From JBEIDK01 sp040383485 (GTDB taxonomy: Bacteria; Bacteroidota; Bacteroidia; UBA4408): a DNA stretch of 20,842 bases. Under the pieces are notes generated by a model, which did no database searches, was not told the origin of the DNA, and saw only the letters and a program-made list of their open reading frames with translations. This document shows, one piece after another, positions 7,901-16,172 of this stretch (position 1 is its first letter; the number at the start of each line of letters is the position of its first letter). The stretch lies in assembly GCA_040383485.1 (NCBI GenBank), contig JBEIDK010000046.1:1-20842 (forward strand), read 5' to 3'. Made by a program: the position numbers and the translations under genes.

Positions 7901-9061
7901 ATGTATAAAATTAGTGAACAACAAATAGATTTTATTCTTAACGACATAAGTGCACGTGGCGTTGAGACAGAGGATCTGCAGTATAACCTCTTGGATCATA
8001 TTTGTTGCATCATTGAACAAAACCTCAAAGAAGATGGAGACTTTGAGAACTTCTATCATAACACTATAACTACCTTTTATAAACATGAGTTACGTGAAAT
8101 TGAAGAGGAAACACAACTCCTATTAACATTTAAAAATTATTACACCATGCGAAAAGTAATGTTAAACAGCGGCGTATTCGCTGCAGCAATTTTAACCTTT
8201 GGTATTATATTTAAGTTCATGCATTGGCCAGGAGCAAGCGTTTTTATCTTGCTTGGATTAGTCTCAGCCAGTTTAGTTTTTATTCCGTTATATTTTACAA
8301 TAAGAGTAAAAGATAAGAAGAAAACTAGTGAAAAAGTTCTATTAGCGATTGGTTCTATTGCAGGTATTTTAGGCGTCTTTCATATTCTTTTTAAAGTGTT
8401 TCATTGGCCAGGGTCAATGATTTTAGGATATTCTGCGAATGCAATTTTAGTACTAATTTTCCTTCCCATTTTCATCATTTTAGGGATTAAAAATGAAGAG
8501 ACCAAGGTGAATACAATTGTCACTTCTATCATCATCATTATGGGATGTGGATTATGGTTTACGCTTGTAATTTCGCCAATGGCTAGTAAGATGATGTTAA
8601 TAAGAAATACTAGCAGTTATTTGCGCAATGAACAACTATTGAAAAATGAAATGGCAATTTTAAATAGTATGCACGATAGTTCTAAAAGCATAAACTTAGC
8701 ATCTGAAACTAGAATTTTTAATTTATGTGAGGAATTAAAAACAGAAATGATTACTGGTGAAATAGGACAAAGTATCATTCCAACTGATTTTGAATCGAAG
8801 AATATTCTAATGGAAGATGTATTTGTAGAAAAGTATTTGGCTGATGATGAGTCGATGAGTAAATTAAATGAATTGAGTAAACTCATAAATGATTTTAATA
8901 AGCAACCTTCAAATGCTTTATTACCTATTCAAATAAAGTTTACAATACTGGATAAGTTGGATTTTATTAGAAATGAAAAGTTGTATAATACCTTAAATGA
9001 GTTGAATCAAATTCAAATGTTTGTTTTGCAAAACAGAGTGGAGCAATTAGTAATTAAATAA
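7901..9061 (+). CDS. HAAS-like membrane partner of PadR with two FKxxHWPG motifs
   Basis: The 386-residue protein has three parts. The N-terminal part (about 1-80) is soluble and helical, with LQYNLLDHICCIIEQNL at 26-42. This resembles the HAAS domain found in membrane proteins encoded beside PadR genes. The middle (about 86-230) has around five membrane spans with an internal repeat: FKFMHWPG at 104-111 and FKVFHWPG at 164-171, each at the end of a hydrophobic helix. The same kind of FKxxHWPG motif occurs in the gliding/type IX secretion motor protein GldL. The C-terminal part (about 235-386) is soluble and probably helical. The role is inferred as a sensor or anti-repressor that sequesters PadR. 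It is clearly not full GldL, which has a single such hairpin and a different tail. A strong terminator follows the gene. Confidence 0.65.
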   Translation: MYKISEQQIDFILNDISARGVETEDLQYNLLDHICCIIEQNLKEDGDFENFYHNTITTFYKHELREIEEETQLLLTFKNYYTMRKVMLNSGVFAAAILTFGIIFKFMHWPGASVFILLGLVSASLVFIPLYFTIRVKDKKKTSEKVLLAIGSIAGILGVFHILFKVFHWPGSMILGYSANAILVLIFLPIFIILGIKNEETKVNTIVTSIIIIMGCGLWFTLVISPMASKMMLIRNTSSYLRNEQLLKNEMAILNSMHDSSKSINLASETRIFNLCEELKTEMITGEIGQSIIPTDFESKNILMEDVFVEKYLADDESMSKLNELSKLINDFNKQPSNALLPIQIKFTILDKLDFIRNEKLYNTLNELNQIQMFVLQNRVEQLVIK

Positions 9062-9066
9062 TAAAA

Positions 9067-9093
9067 GAGGCAGGGCATTTGCCCTGCCTTTTC
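9067..9093. terminator. Bidirectional intrinsic terminator
   Basis: GGCAGGGCA (9069-9077) and TGCCCTGCC (9080-9088) form a perfect 9-base stem with a 2-base loop. It is preceded by AAAAGA and followed by TTTTC. It sits eight bases after the PadR-partner stop and ends just before the ade stop, so it serves both convergent genes. Confidence 0.9.
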
Positions 9094-9098
9094 TTATT

Positions 9099-10712
9099 CT
9101 AACTCAAACTAGTAAACTCAAATTTTTTACCATCAAACAAACCTTTATCGCTTAATTTAAGTTCCGGAATTACAAGCAAAGCCATAAATGATAAAGTCAT
9201 AAATGGAGAATATAATTGTGAGCCTAATTCTTTTGCCTTTGATGATAGAGAGCTATATTTTTCTGCAACATATGCAGCACTATGTTCGCTAATTAACCCA
9301 GCAATGGGTAATGCTAACACTTCAATTTTATTCTCGTCATATACTGAAATTCCACCTTTGTTTTCTATTAAAGCATTTACTGCCTTACACATTGATTCTT
9401 TGTTGGTACCAACACAAATGATGTTATGACTATCATGAGCAACTGTTGATGCTATTGCTCCCCTTTTTAAGCCAAATCCTTTGATTATGGCATTAGCTAC
9501 TGGCGCATTTGTATACCTGTTGATTACTGAAATTTGTAAGTAATCATTCTCAAAATCGCATTCGAACATCTCTGAACTTTTGGAATATGTATTCAATGTA
9601 GTTGTTATAAGTTGACCATCATGTGCTTCAATAACCTTGATATTACTTGAATTTAACTTCAACTCAAATTCACTTACATTTTTTGCAGAGCAATTAAAAT
9701 TATTTGGCAATTCAGTTTGAGCAATTTCCAATTTTGACATTCCGTTTTCAGCAACCAATTGACCATTGATATAGTTCTGAAATACCTCAAAATCAGTAAT
9801 ATTATTTACGATAATAAAATCAGCATTATCGCCAATTTTTAATGTACCAACCGGAACTTTATAATGCTTGATAGGCGCTATGCAAGCAGCATACAGCACA
9901 TCGTACAAATCGTAGCCATCTTTTATTGCTCTTGCCACTAATTTATTAATATGCCCAATTAATAAATCATCTGGGTGTTTATCATCACTGCAAAACATTA
10001 TCTGTTTTGGAAATTCCTTTATTAATGGAATTAGTGCTTCATAATTTTTTGCAGCACTTCCTTCTCTAATTAAAATTTTAATTCCGATTTCAGCTTTCTC
10101 TTTTCCTTCCTCAAAGGTAAAACATTCGTGGTCCGTGGTTATACCTGCACTGAAATATTTTTTCATATCGTCACCTCTCAATCCTGGAGCATGACCATCA
10201 ACTGGCTTATTAAAATTTAATGAATGTTTTATCTTTTTATGTACTTCTTCATCATCATATATCACACCCGGAAAGTTCATCATTTCGGCTAGGTACCATA
10301 TATCATTATTTTCAAGTAAAGTTTTAGTATCATCCGCATTAATAATGGCACCTGCAGTTTCAAAACTAGTTGCAGGCACGCAACTGGGCGCACCAAAAAA
10401 CATTTTGAATGCAGTCTTTTTTGAGTTCTCAATATAAAACTCAACCCCTTTTATTCCTAGTACATTTGCTATTTCATGCGGGTCGCTAATGGTTGCTATG
10501 GTACCATGTTTTACTGCTTCTTGTGCAAATGCGGTAGGCATTAGCATACTACTCTCAATGTGCACATGTGCATCAATAAAACCAGGTAAAATATAATTGC
10601 TATAGGTATTATTATTTTCTGTTATTAATTGAATAATTCCATTTTCGTACTCAACCTCACCTGCAAATATTTTTCTATTTTCAATATCAATTATATTACC
10701 TTCTACTTTCAT
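9099..10712 (-). CDS. ade: Adenine deaminase
   Basis: This metal-dependent amidohydrolase converts adenine to hypoxanthine and ammonia for purine salvage and nitrogen recovery. The protein has 537 residues, slightly short of the usual 570-590. PGFIDAHVHIESS at 43-55 supplies the HxH metal ligands His49 and His51. It is followed by DPHEIANVLG, by FCSDDKHPDDL near residue 240, and by the C-terminal adenine-deaminase domain with AHDSHNIICVG near 430. All are characteristic of Ade rather than of adenosine deaminase. The gene stands alone, bounded by a terminator at its 3' end and by a divergent spacer to the DAHP synthase gene. No purine riboswitch was recognised upstream. Confidence 0.94.
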   Translation of the reverse strand: MKVEGNIIDIENRKIFAGEVEYENGIIQLITENNNTYSNYILPGFIDAHVHIESSMLMPTAFAQEAVKHGTIATISDPHEIANVLGIKGVEFYIENSKKTAFKMFFGAPSCVPATSFETAGAIINADDTKTLLENNDIWYLAEMMNFPGVIYDDEEVHKKIKHSLNFNKPVDGHAPGLRGDDMKKYFSAGITTDHECFTFEEGKEKAEIGIKILIREGSAAKNYEALIPLIKEFPKQIMFCSDDKHPDDLLIGHINKLVARAIKDGYDLYDVLYAACIAPIKHYKVPVGTLKIGDNADFIIVNNITDFEVFQNYINGQLVAENGMSKLEIAQTELPNNFNCSAKNVSEFELKLNSSNIKVIEAHDGQLITTTLNTYSKSSEMFECDFENDYLQISVINRYTNAPVANAIIKGFGLKRGAIASTVAHDSHNIICVGTNKESMCKAVNALIENKGGISVYDENKIEVLALPIAGLISEHSAAYVAEKYSSLSSKAKELGSQLYSPFMTLSFMALLVIPELKLSDKGLFDGKKFEFTSLS

Positions 10713-10795
10713 GATTCTACTTTTTACAAAGAAATTAAAAAGTAATGAATCTAATTAAATTTAGTTTTTTGCCCATAAAATATTGAGGGGGTATA

Positions 10796-10823
10796 ACGCT
10801 AAGCAATGCATTTAATGTAGCGT
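10796..10823. repeat. Small inverted repeat in the ade/DAHP synthase spacer
   Basis: ACGCTA (10796-10801) pairs with TAGCGT (10818-10823) across 16 bases that contain ATGCAT. Seven A residues follow on the plus strand, which are T residues before the stem on the minus strand. The rest of the 289-base spacer (10713-11001) holds no open gene that I can support. The function is unknown; an operator is possible. Confidence 0.3.
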
Positions 10824-11001
10824 AAAAAAATGCGATTGCAATTTTTGTTTATACTTTATCTTAAGTTGATAAATTAACGGCAGCCCCGAGTGTGAATATT
10901 GAGAGAGTCGTGGACTAATTATTTCAGTAAAAGAAAATATAAAGAATATTAATTCTATTCTGACACAATAAACTAATTTCGCACACTATTGTTAAACAAA
11001 C

Positions 11002-12087
11002 ATGGAAATTAAACTAAACCTAGCACCTATTCAAAGCTGGCTGCCACATACAAAACCAATTGTAGTTGCCGGTCCATGCAGCGCCGAAACAGAAGAACAA
11101 GTATTAGAGACAGCAAGGTTAATAAAGAAAACATTCCCAAGTTTTATTTATCGTGCAGGTTTATGGAAACCACGCAGCCGAGCAGGAAATTTTGAAGGTG
11201 TTGGTGTAAAGGGTTTAAAATGGTTACAAGAAGTTCAAAAGCAACACCAAATAAAAGTATGTACTGAAGTTGCTAATGTTAAACACGTTGAAGCTTGCTT
11301 AAAACATGGTATTGATATATTATGGATAGGTGCAAGAACTACTGCTAACCCTTTTAGCGTGCAAGAAATCGCAAATGCACTCAAAGGTGTTGACATACCT
11401 GTAATGGTAAAAAACCCCATAAGTGATGACTTAGATTTGTGGATTGGTGCATTAGAGCGGCTCAATTTAGTAGGTATTAATAAGATTATTGCCATACACC
11501 GTGGATTCTACTCACCAAAAGAAAATGAGTTTAGAAACCAGCCTTTATGGGAGATGCCCATAAGACTGAAGGCAACCTTACCTGATTTAACTATTATTTG
11601 CGACCCTAGTCATATAACTGGCAATCCAAAACTATTGCCACAAATAGCTCAGAAAGCCTTAGATTTGGATATGGATGGGCTGATGATTGAAACCCATATA
11701 AACCCAAAAATAGCTTTAAGCGATGCGGCGCAACAAATAACCCCTGCTCATCTCAAAAAAATTATTGATGCTTTGGTAGTTAGAAATCAGTTTAGTAGCA
11801 ACGTTAAATTCAAAAACAAACTTGAGCATTTGCGCGAAGAAATTGATGGCTTAGATGATGAGCTAGTAGATTTATTGGCCAGGAGAATGGTTATAGCCAA
11901 AAAAATTGGAAAGTATAAAAAAGACAATCATGTAACCATTTTACAAATTAGAAGGTGGAAAAAAATATTGCAAACACAAACCAAACATGGTAAAATGGTT
12001 GGCTTTGACCCTGAGTTTATTAAACAACTATTTAATTTAATTCATGATGAAAGTATAAAAGTACAAACAGAGGTAATGAATCATTAA
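11002..12087 (+). CDS. Bifunctional DAHP synthase / chorismate mutase (type II)
   Basis: The fusion catalyses the first step of the shikimate pathway (PEP plus erythrose-4-phosphate to DAHP) and, at its C-terminus, the conversion of chorismate to prephenate. Residues 1-265 form a KDO8P-synthase-like (type I-beta) DAHP synthase: GPCSAE at 24-29 and KPRSRAGNFEGVG at 56-68, then KNP, HRGF, DPSH and DGLMIETH, which carry the PEP-phosphate and metal ligands. Residues 273-361 form an AroQ-class chorismate mutase helical domain (REEIDGLDDELVDLLARR). This C-terminal arrangement is typical of Bacteroidota, whereas Bacillus has the mutase at the N-terminus. In such fusions the mutase domain mediates prephenate feedback inhibition, which is family knowledge. 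The 361-residue length is standard. Confidence 0.94.
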   Translation: MEIKLNLAPIQSWLPHTKPIVVAGPCSAETEEQVLETARLIKKTFPSFIYRAGLWKPRSRAGNFEGVGVKGLKWLQEVQKQHQIKVCTEVANVKHVEACLKHGIDILWIGARTTANPFSVQEIANALKGVDIPVMVKNPISDDLDLWIGALERLNLVGINKIIAIHRGFYSPKENEFRNQPLWEMPIRLKATLPDLTIICDPSHITGNPKLLPQIAQKALDLDMDGLMIETHINPKIALSDAAQQITPAHLKKIIDALVVRNQFSSNVKFKNKLEHLREEIDGLDDELVDLLARRMVIAKKIGKYKKDNHVTILQIRRWKKILQTQTKHGKMVGFDPEFIKQLFNLIHDESIKVQTEVMNH

Positions 12088-12130
12088 TATCTAAAATATT
12101 AATAATCAATACCTTAACAAATTTAAAATA

Positions 12131-12143
12131 TGACACTTTGTCA
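12131..12143. repeat. 13-base palindrome TGACA-N3-TGTCA
   Basis: This perfect dyad lies 44 bases after the DAHP synthase/CM stop and about 70 bases before the candidate trxA promoter. No T-tract follows. It could be an operator for a dimeric regulator of trxA, or chance. Confidence 0.35.
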
Positions 12144-12202
12144 ATAATATGTTAAATGGTATAAACATTGAAAAAAACATTTCGGCAAAATGAATGATTG
12201 AT

Positions 12203-12210
12203 TAATTTTG
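12203..12210 (+). promoter_or_regulatory. Candidate trxA promoter -7 element
   Basis: TAATTTTG is a perfect match to the Bacteroidota -7 consensus TAnnTTTG. A TT-rich trinucleotide lies about 20 bases upstream as a weak -33 element. The implied start near 12217 gives a leader of about 50 bases before the trxA ATG, which is plausible. Confidence 0.5.
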
Positions 12211-12266
12211 CCCATCCAATCTTGAGAAACGTTTTCAATAAATATTAACCTAATAAAATAAAAGAA

Positions 12267-12587
12267 ATGGCATTAGAAATTACAGACGCTAACTTTGATG
12301 AGTTAGTAATGAAATCAGACAAACCAGTTTTGGTTGACTTTTGGGCAGAATGGTGTGGTCCTTGTAGAATGGTAGGCCCAATAGTAGAAGAATTAGCAAA
12401 AGATTATGATGGTCGTGCTGTTGTAGGCAAAGTAGATGTTGATAGCAACTCAGCAATATCATCAAGATTTGGAATACGCAACATACCTACTTTATTAGTA
12501 TTTAAAAATGGCGAAATTGTTGACAAGCAAGTAGGTGCCACTCAAAAATCAGTGTTAGCTGGTAAGCTTGATGCTCAATTAGTTTAA
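12267..12587 (+). CDS. trxA: Thioredoxin
   Basis: This 106-residue cytosolic disulfide reductant is regenerated by thioredoxin reductase and feeds ribonucleotide reductase, peroxiredoxins and similar enzymes. The active site WCGPC is intact at 29-33 (Cys30, Cys33) after VDFWAE. The cis-Pro segment RNIPT and the terminal beta-strand/helix (LVFKNGEIVDKQVGA) are canonical. The length matches E. coli TrxA, and there is no signal peptide. It has its own candidate promoter at 12203 and is followed by two hairpins, so it is probably a single-gene transcript. Confidence 0.97.
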   Translation: MALEITDANFDELVMKSDKPVLVDFWAEWCGPCRMVGPIVEELAKDYDGRAVVGKVDVDSNSAISSRFGIRNIPTLLVFKNGEIVDKQVGATQKSVLAGKLDAQLV

Positions 12588-12592
12588 TAATT

Positions 12593-12624
12593 AATTAATG
12601 GATTTAAGTTTTTGTCCATTAATT
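12593..12624 (+). repeat. Hairpin just after trxA
   Basis: AATTAATGGA (12593-12602) pairs perfectly with TCCATTAATT (12615-12624) across a 12-base loop, starting 5 bases after the trxA stop. It lacks a T-tract. It may stabilise the mRNA 3' end or act together with the terminator behind it. Confidence 0.5.
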
Positions 12625-12632
12625 GATTAGTT

Positions 12633-12667
12633 AAAGACAGGTAGTAGAGATATTGCCTGTCTTTTTT
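12633..12667. terminator. Bidirectional intrinsic terminator between trxA and the TlpA-like gene
   Basis: AAAGACAGG (12633-12641) pairs with CCTGTCTTT (12656-12664) across a 14-base loop and runs into a six-T tract (12662-12667). The T-tract overlaps the stop codon of the convergent gene at 12666. It would terminate trxA and probably also the minus-strand transcript. Confidence 0.8.
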
Positions 12668-14042
12668 ATTTCTTTTTCAAAGCAGCCTTTATTACTTCTT
12701 CAATACCATCAACCGGACCGCAATTTGTGGTTTTTAAAACATCGCCTTCTTCGTCAATTAAAATATATTTAGGTAGCGAATCAATTAAAAAATCATTTTT
12801 CAAGAAAAAGCTATCATAGCCATTTAATACAATCCCACTCAGCAATTTTTGATTTTGCATTGCCTTCATTTGCGAAAAATCATTTAATAAGGTTACGGTA
12901 ATAATTTGTAATCTCTTATCGTATAATAATTGTAAACGTTCAATAATAGGTAAATGAGTTTGCCACTCCAGGTTACTATAATTGGTAAAACATAAATAAA
13001 CTAGCTTTCCTTTTTGTGATGATAAACTGATGCTGTCAGCGTTGCTTGATGGTAGTTTTAAATTAGGTGCAGGAGTGCCTACACTTAATGCAGTAACCTT
13101 TGCTAAAATGTTTTTACAAACTTTTTTTACGGTTATAAATTTGGAATTGAAAGCCATATACCTCAACATCATTTCAATACTCGGCTTCTTGTATTCCCTT
13201 TTGTAATATAGGTTAAGCAAACCATTACAGAATAATAATTCCCTTAAACTATCAGTTTTTATTATGGTATCGCAACTAGTGATTTTATCTATTATTGAAG
13301 CACAATTATGTTGCTCATTTATTATTTGTTGCGCATCACCAAAACACGGTTTAGCAATTATTTTTTCGAAATAGCTTTTATAATGCTCCTTCAAATACTT
13401 ATAATAGGCCTCTAAATTTCCAGACGATAAGCTGCTATTTGTATATTGGTTATAAAAGTAACTTTCTCTCATACCAGAAGCGTCATCAATAGTTGAAAGT
13501 GCAAAGTGAGTGTAAGCTTTAATAAATTCTGGGCTGCTACTAATTATTGTCACCAACTTTTTTTTAAAGGTGTCGGCAGCCAATTTTATGGTACGTGGAT
13601 GAATAAACTTTAAATAATTTAAGGAATAAAAATTGTCAAAAATTGAATCTATTTGTTTTATTTCTTTATTAATTGAATCGTTGCCTTGCAAAACCTTGCA
13701 ATATAAAAACTGCTTATTCTCAACTGTATTTGAAGAGTTTGGCAAACTTAACTCAATAGTATAGTTGCCTTGGTTAGCAATATATAAGTATGTGATGTAC
13801 TGTGATGTTTTTATCCAAACCTTATTTATTCCATTTAAAGGTTTTAAGTTTAGATGAAATGTTCCGTAATTATCAGCAATTGTTTCTCCAATATAAGTTG
13901 GAGTCTCAGTAAAATAATCATCACAGACACTTATATAAACATGTGTATTGGCAAGTGGCTTATAGGTACCAGATATGGTTGTAGAAAATATATCTTTTGA
14001 TAAGAGTAGAAATAGAAATAAGTAAATCTTGTTATGGAACAT
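12666..14042 (-). CDS. Exported TlpA-like thioredoxin-fold protein lacking the CxxC
   Basis: The 458-residue protein has a signal-like hydrophobic N-terminus (about 5-18). A beta-rich region (about 21-105, DUF4369-like in character) and a helical middle (about 125-315) follow. A C-terminal AhpC/TlpA-type thioredoxin fold spans about 321-458. VGTPAPNLKLP marks the start of this domain, and LPKYILID carries the conserved cis-Pro strand (Pro424). Where redox-active relatives have WCxxC, this protein reads FTNYSNLEWQTHLP (352-365), with no cysteine. A thiol-disulfide exchange role is therefore unlikely. It may be a structural or binding descendant of the Bacteroidota TlpA-like family. The start codon is ATG. 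The moxR gene lies 58 bases upstream on the same strand. Confidence 0.7.
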   Translation of the reverse strand: MFHNKIYLFLFLLLSKDIFSTTISGTYKPLANTHVYISVCDDYFTETPTYIGETIADNYGTFHLNLKPLNGINKVWIKTSQYITYLYIANQGNYTIELSLPNSSNTVENKQFLYCKVLQGNDSINKEIKQIDSIFDNFYSLNYLKFIHPRTIKLAADTFKKKLVTIISSSPEFIKAYTHFALSTIDDASGMRESYFYNQYTNSSLSSGNLEAYYKYLKEHYKSYFEKIIAKPCFGDAQQIINEQHNCASIIDKITSCDTIIKTDSLRELLFCNGLLNLYYKREYKKPSIEMMLRYMAFNSKFITVKKVCKNILAKVTALSVGTPAPNLKLPSSNADSISLSSQKGKLVYLCFTNYSNLEWQTHLPIIERLQLLYDKRLQIITVTLLNDFSQMKAMQNQKLLSGIVLNGYDSFFLKNDFLIDSLPKYILIDEEGDVLKTTNCGPVDGIEEVIKAALKKK

Positions 14043-14100
14043 TATATTATTTCTTACGTGTTTAAAGATTCAAAAATTGTTCCAACAATACTAATTGACT

Positions 14101-15060
14101 TTACATTAGTTCTTCAATAATTTTTTCTACTGAATATCCTTCTGCTTCTGCTTTGTAATTACGAACTATTCTATGACGAAGTACTGCTTTAGCTACAGCT
14201 CTTACATCTTCAATATCTGGTGAAAATTTACCATTGATAAGTGCGTTACATTTTGCACCAATTACTAAATATTGCGATGCTCGCGGACCGGCTCCCCAGC
14301 TTAAATAATTTTTTACTACTGCTGGTGCAAGGTCAGATGTTGGCCTAGTTTTAATGCTTAGCTTTACCGCGTATTCCATCACATTATCGGGCACCGGTAT
14401 GCGGCGAACTAAGTTTTGAAAAAATAAAATTTCTTCGGCGCTTAATACATTTTGCAGACTTACTTTGGTATCGCTTGTTGTTGCTTTTACAATTGCTAGT
14501 TCTTGTTCGTATGTTGGGTAATCTAACCAGATGTTAAACATAAAGCGGTCTAATTGTGCTTCTGGTAATGGATAGGTTCCCTCTTGTTCAATTGGATTTT
14601 GTGTTGCTAATACAAAAAATGGATTTCCTAATTCATAGCTTTTTCCTGCAACTGTAATGCGTTTTTCTTGCATGGCCTCAAGCAAAGCAGCCTGAGTTTT
14701 TGGTGGTGTTCTATTTATTTCATCAGCCAATACAATATTTGCAAACAAAGGGCCTTTAATGAATTTAAAGTTTTTTGCTTCGTCCAATATTTCAGAACCA
14801 GTAATATCACTTGGCATTAAATCGGGTGTAAACTGTATGCGGCTAAAGTTTAAGCCAAGTGCTTGAGAAATAGTATTTACAAGTAATGTTTTTGCCAAGC
14901 CGGGTACACCAACCAATAAGCAATGTCCTCTACTAAAAATACCGGTTACAACATCACGGACAATATGCTCTTGCCCTATAATTACTTTGCCAATCTCAGC
15001 ATTAAGCTGCTTATATTTTTTACCAAAAGCCTCAACAGCTTCAACATCGTTTGAATACAT
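14101..15060 (-). CDS. MoxR family AAA+ ATPase
   Basis: MoxR ATPases are chaperone-like AAA+ proteins that mature or activate partners, often together with von Willebrand A-domain proteins. The 319 residues contain Walker A GVPGLAKT at 51-58, Walker B VLADEINR with Asp113-Glu114, sensor 1 (FVLATQNPIEQEGTYPLPEAQLDRF) and the AAA_lid C-terminal domain. A TTG lies in frame 15 bases upstream at 15075, but it overlaps a candidate -7 element. The ATG at 15060 also gives the usual family N-terminus. The DUF58 and VWA genes that normally follow moxR are absent; a TlpA-like gene follows instead. Confidence 0.92.
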   Translation of the reverse strand: MYSNDVEAVEAFGKKYKQLNAEIGKVIIGQEHIVRDVVTGIFSRGHCLLVGVPGLAKTLLVNTISQALGLNFSRIQFTPDLMPSDITGSEILDEAKNFKFIKGPLFANIVLADEINRTPPKTQAALLEAMQEKRITVAGKSYELGNPFFVLATQNPIEQEGTYPLPEAQLDRFMFNIWLDYPTYEQELAIVKATTSDTKVSLQNVLSAEEILFFQNLVRRIPVPDNVMEYAVKLSIKTRPTSDLAPAVVKNYLSWGAGPRASQYLVIGAKCNALINGKFSPDIEDVRAVAKAVLRHRIVRNYKAEAEGYSVEKIIEELM

Positions 15061-15073
15061 AATTGTTTTGTAC

Positions 15074-15104
15074 AAAATTTAGTTTCCAAAGTTGGAAGTT
15101 AAAT
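15074..15104 (-). promoter_or_regulatory. Candidate moxR promoter with internal palindrome
   Basis: On the minus strand TAAATTTT (15081-15074) matches 7 of 8 bases of TAnnTTTG, with a weak TTT -33 element 19 bases upstream. Between them lies the perfect dyad TTCCAA-AG-TTGGAA (15084-15097), a good position for a repressor site. The implied start falls between the in-frame TTG and the ATG, which supports the ATG at 15060. Confidence 0.4.
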
Positions 15105-15187
15105 TAATAAATGGTAGCTCTTATTGGTTAATAATGTTTAACAGAGGAAATATTTATTACAATCTAACCTAAGAACAACTTTAATTT

Positions 15188-16171
15188 TTAATACGCCCAT
15201 TTTAAATAAATGCTACCCCAAGTAAAGCCTCCTCCAAAAGTTGAAATAATTATATTGTCTCCTTTTTTGAATAGTTTTTCATAATCATGCATCAATAAAG
15301 GAATGGTGCCTGATGTTGTATTACCGTATCGCTCAATGTTCATAAGCACTTTGTCTGAACCCACTCCCATTCTATTAGCAGTAGCATCAATTATTCTTTT
15401 ATTTGCTTGGTGCGCTAATAAATAACTCACATCGTCTGCTTTTAAATTATTTCGCTCCATAATATCAGCACTTACTTGAGCCATATTAGTAACGGCAAAT
15501 TTAAATACAGTTTGTCCTTCTTGGTGCACAAAATGTTCTTTAGCAGCTATTGTTTTCTCGGTTGGAGGATACGCAGAACCTCCAGCTTTTTGGTATAAAA
15601 ATTGTCTACCCGAACCATCTGTTTTAAGAATACTATCTACAATTCCTAAGTCTTCGGTAGTAGGCTCTAACAGAACAGCGCCGGCACCGTCGCCAAAAAT
15701 AATACATGTTGCACGGTCTTCGTAATTAATAATCGACGACATTTTATCGGCACCAATAACCATTACCTTTTTATGCGTTCCTGTTTCAATAAATTTACTT
15801 GCAGTTGCCAATGCGAACAAGAACCCACTGCAGGCAGCTCCCAAATCAAAGCCCCAAGCATTTGTTGCACCAATTTTATCGCAAACCACATTTGCAGTTG
15901 CCGGAAAAACCATATCAGGTGTTACGGTTGCAACAATTAACATATCAATATCTAGTGCACTTATTCCGCGTTTTTTTAATAATCCATTTGCTGCTTCAAC
16001 ACACATTACACTTACACCATTTCCTTCACCTTTTAAAATATGACGTTCCTTAATGCCTGTGCGACTAGTAATCCACTCGTCATTGGTATCAACCATTGTG
16101 GCTAACTCATCGTTGGTTAAAATGTACTCTGGCACGTAACCATTTACTGCTGTAATTGCTGCTCTTATCAT
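15188..16171 (-). CDS. fabH: 3-oxoacyl-ACP synthase III (FabH)
   Basis: This enzyme condenses acetyl-CoA (or a branched acyl-CoA) with malonyl-ACP to start type II fatty acid synthesis in the cytosol. The 327-residue length and all catalytic residues match the family: Cys114 in GAACSGF, His254 in AHQANKRI and Asn284 in YGNTTSGT. The N-terminus MIRAAITAVNGYVPE and the DTNDEWITSRTGI segment (28-40) are canonical. It is downstream of plsX on the same strand, the usual pairing. A 105-base gap carrying a repeat remnant separates them. In some Bacteroidota this cluster continues with efp and accBC; here moxR follows. Confidence 0.96.
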   Translation of the reverse strand: MIRAAITAVNGYVPEYILTNDELATMVDTNDEWITSRTGIKERHILKGEGNGVSVMCVEAANGLLKKRGISALDIDMLIVATVTPDMVFPATANVVCDKIGATNAWGFDLGAACSGFLFALATASKFIETGTHKKVMVIGADKMSSIINYEDRATCIIFGDGAGAVLLEPTTEDLGIVDSILKTDGSGRQFLYQKAGGSAYPPTEKTIAAKEHFVHQEGQTVFKFAVTNMAQVSADIMERNNLKADDVSYLLAHQANKRIIDATANRMGVGSDKVLMNIERYGNTTSGTIPLLMHDYEKLFKKGDNIIISTFGGGFTWGSIYLKWAY

Positions 16172-16172
16172 A

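Noticed and set aside
7685..8086. A 133-codon minus-strand open frame across the padR/HAAS-like junction
   Set aside because: It is antisense to two well-supported genes. Its hydrophobic, Leu/Phe/Ile-rich product is what an antisense reading of AT-rich DNA gives.
7901..9061. Assignment of the HWPG protein as GldL itself
   Set aside because: It has two HWPG hairpins, a HAAS-like N-terminus and a PadR neighbour, and lacks GldM/GldN neighbours.
10713..11001. A purine riboswitch or other leader RNA upstream of ade
   Set aside because: The conserved purine-aptamer core was not found in the minus-strand leader; only a small inverted repeat is visible.
15061..15075. A 5-residue extension of MoxR from a TTG
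   Set aside because: The TTG overlaps the candidate -7 element, and an ATG with the normal family N-terminus follows directly.
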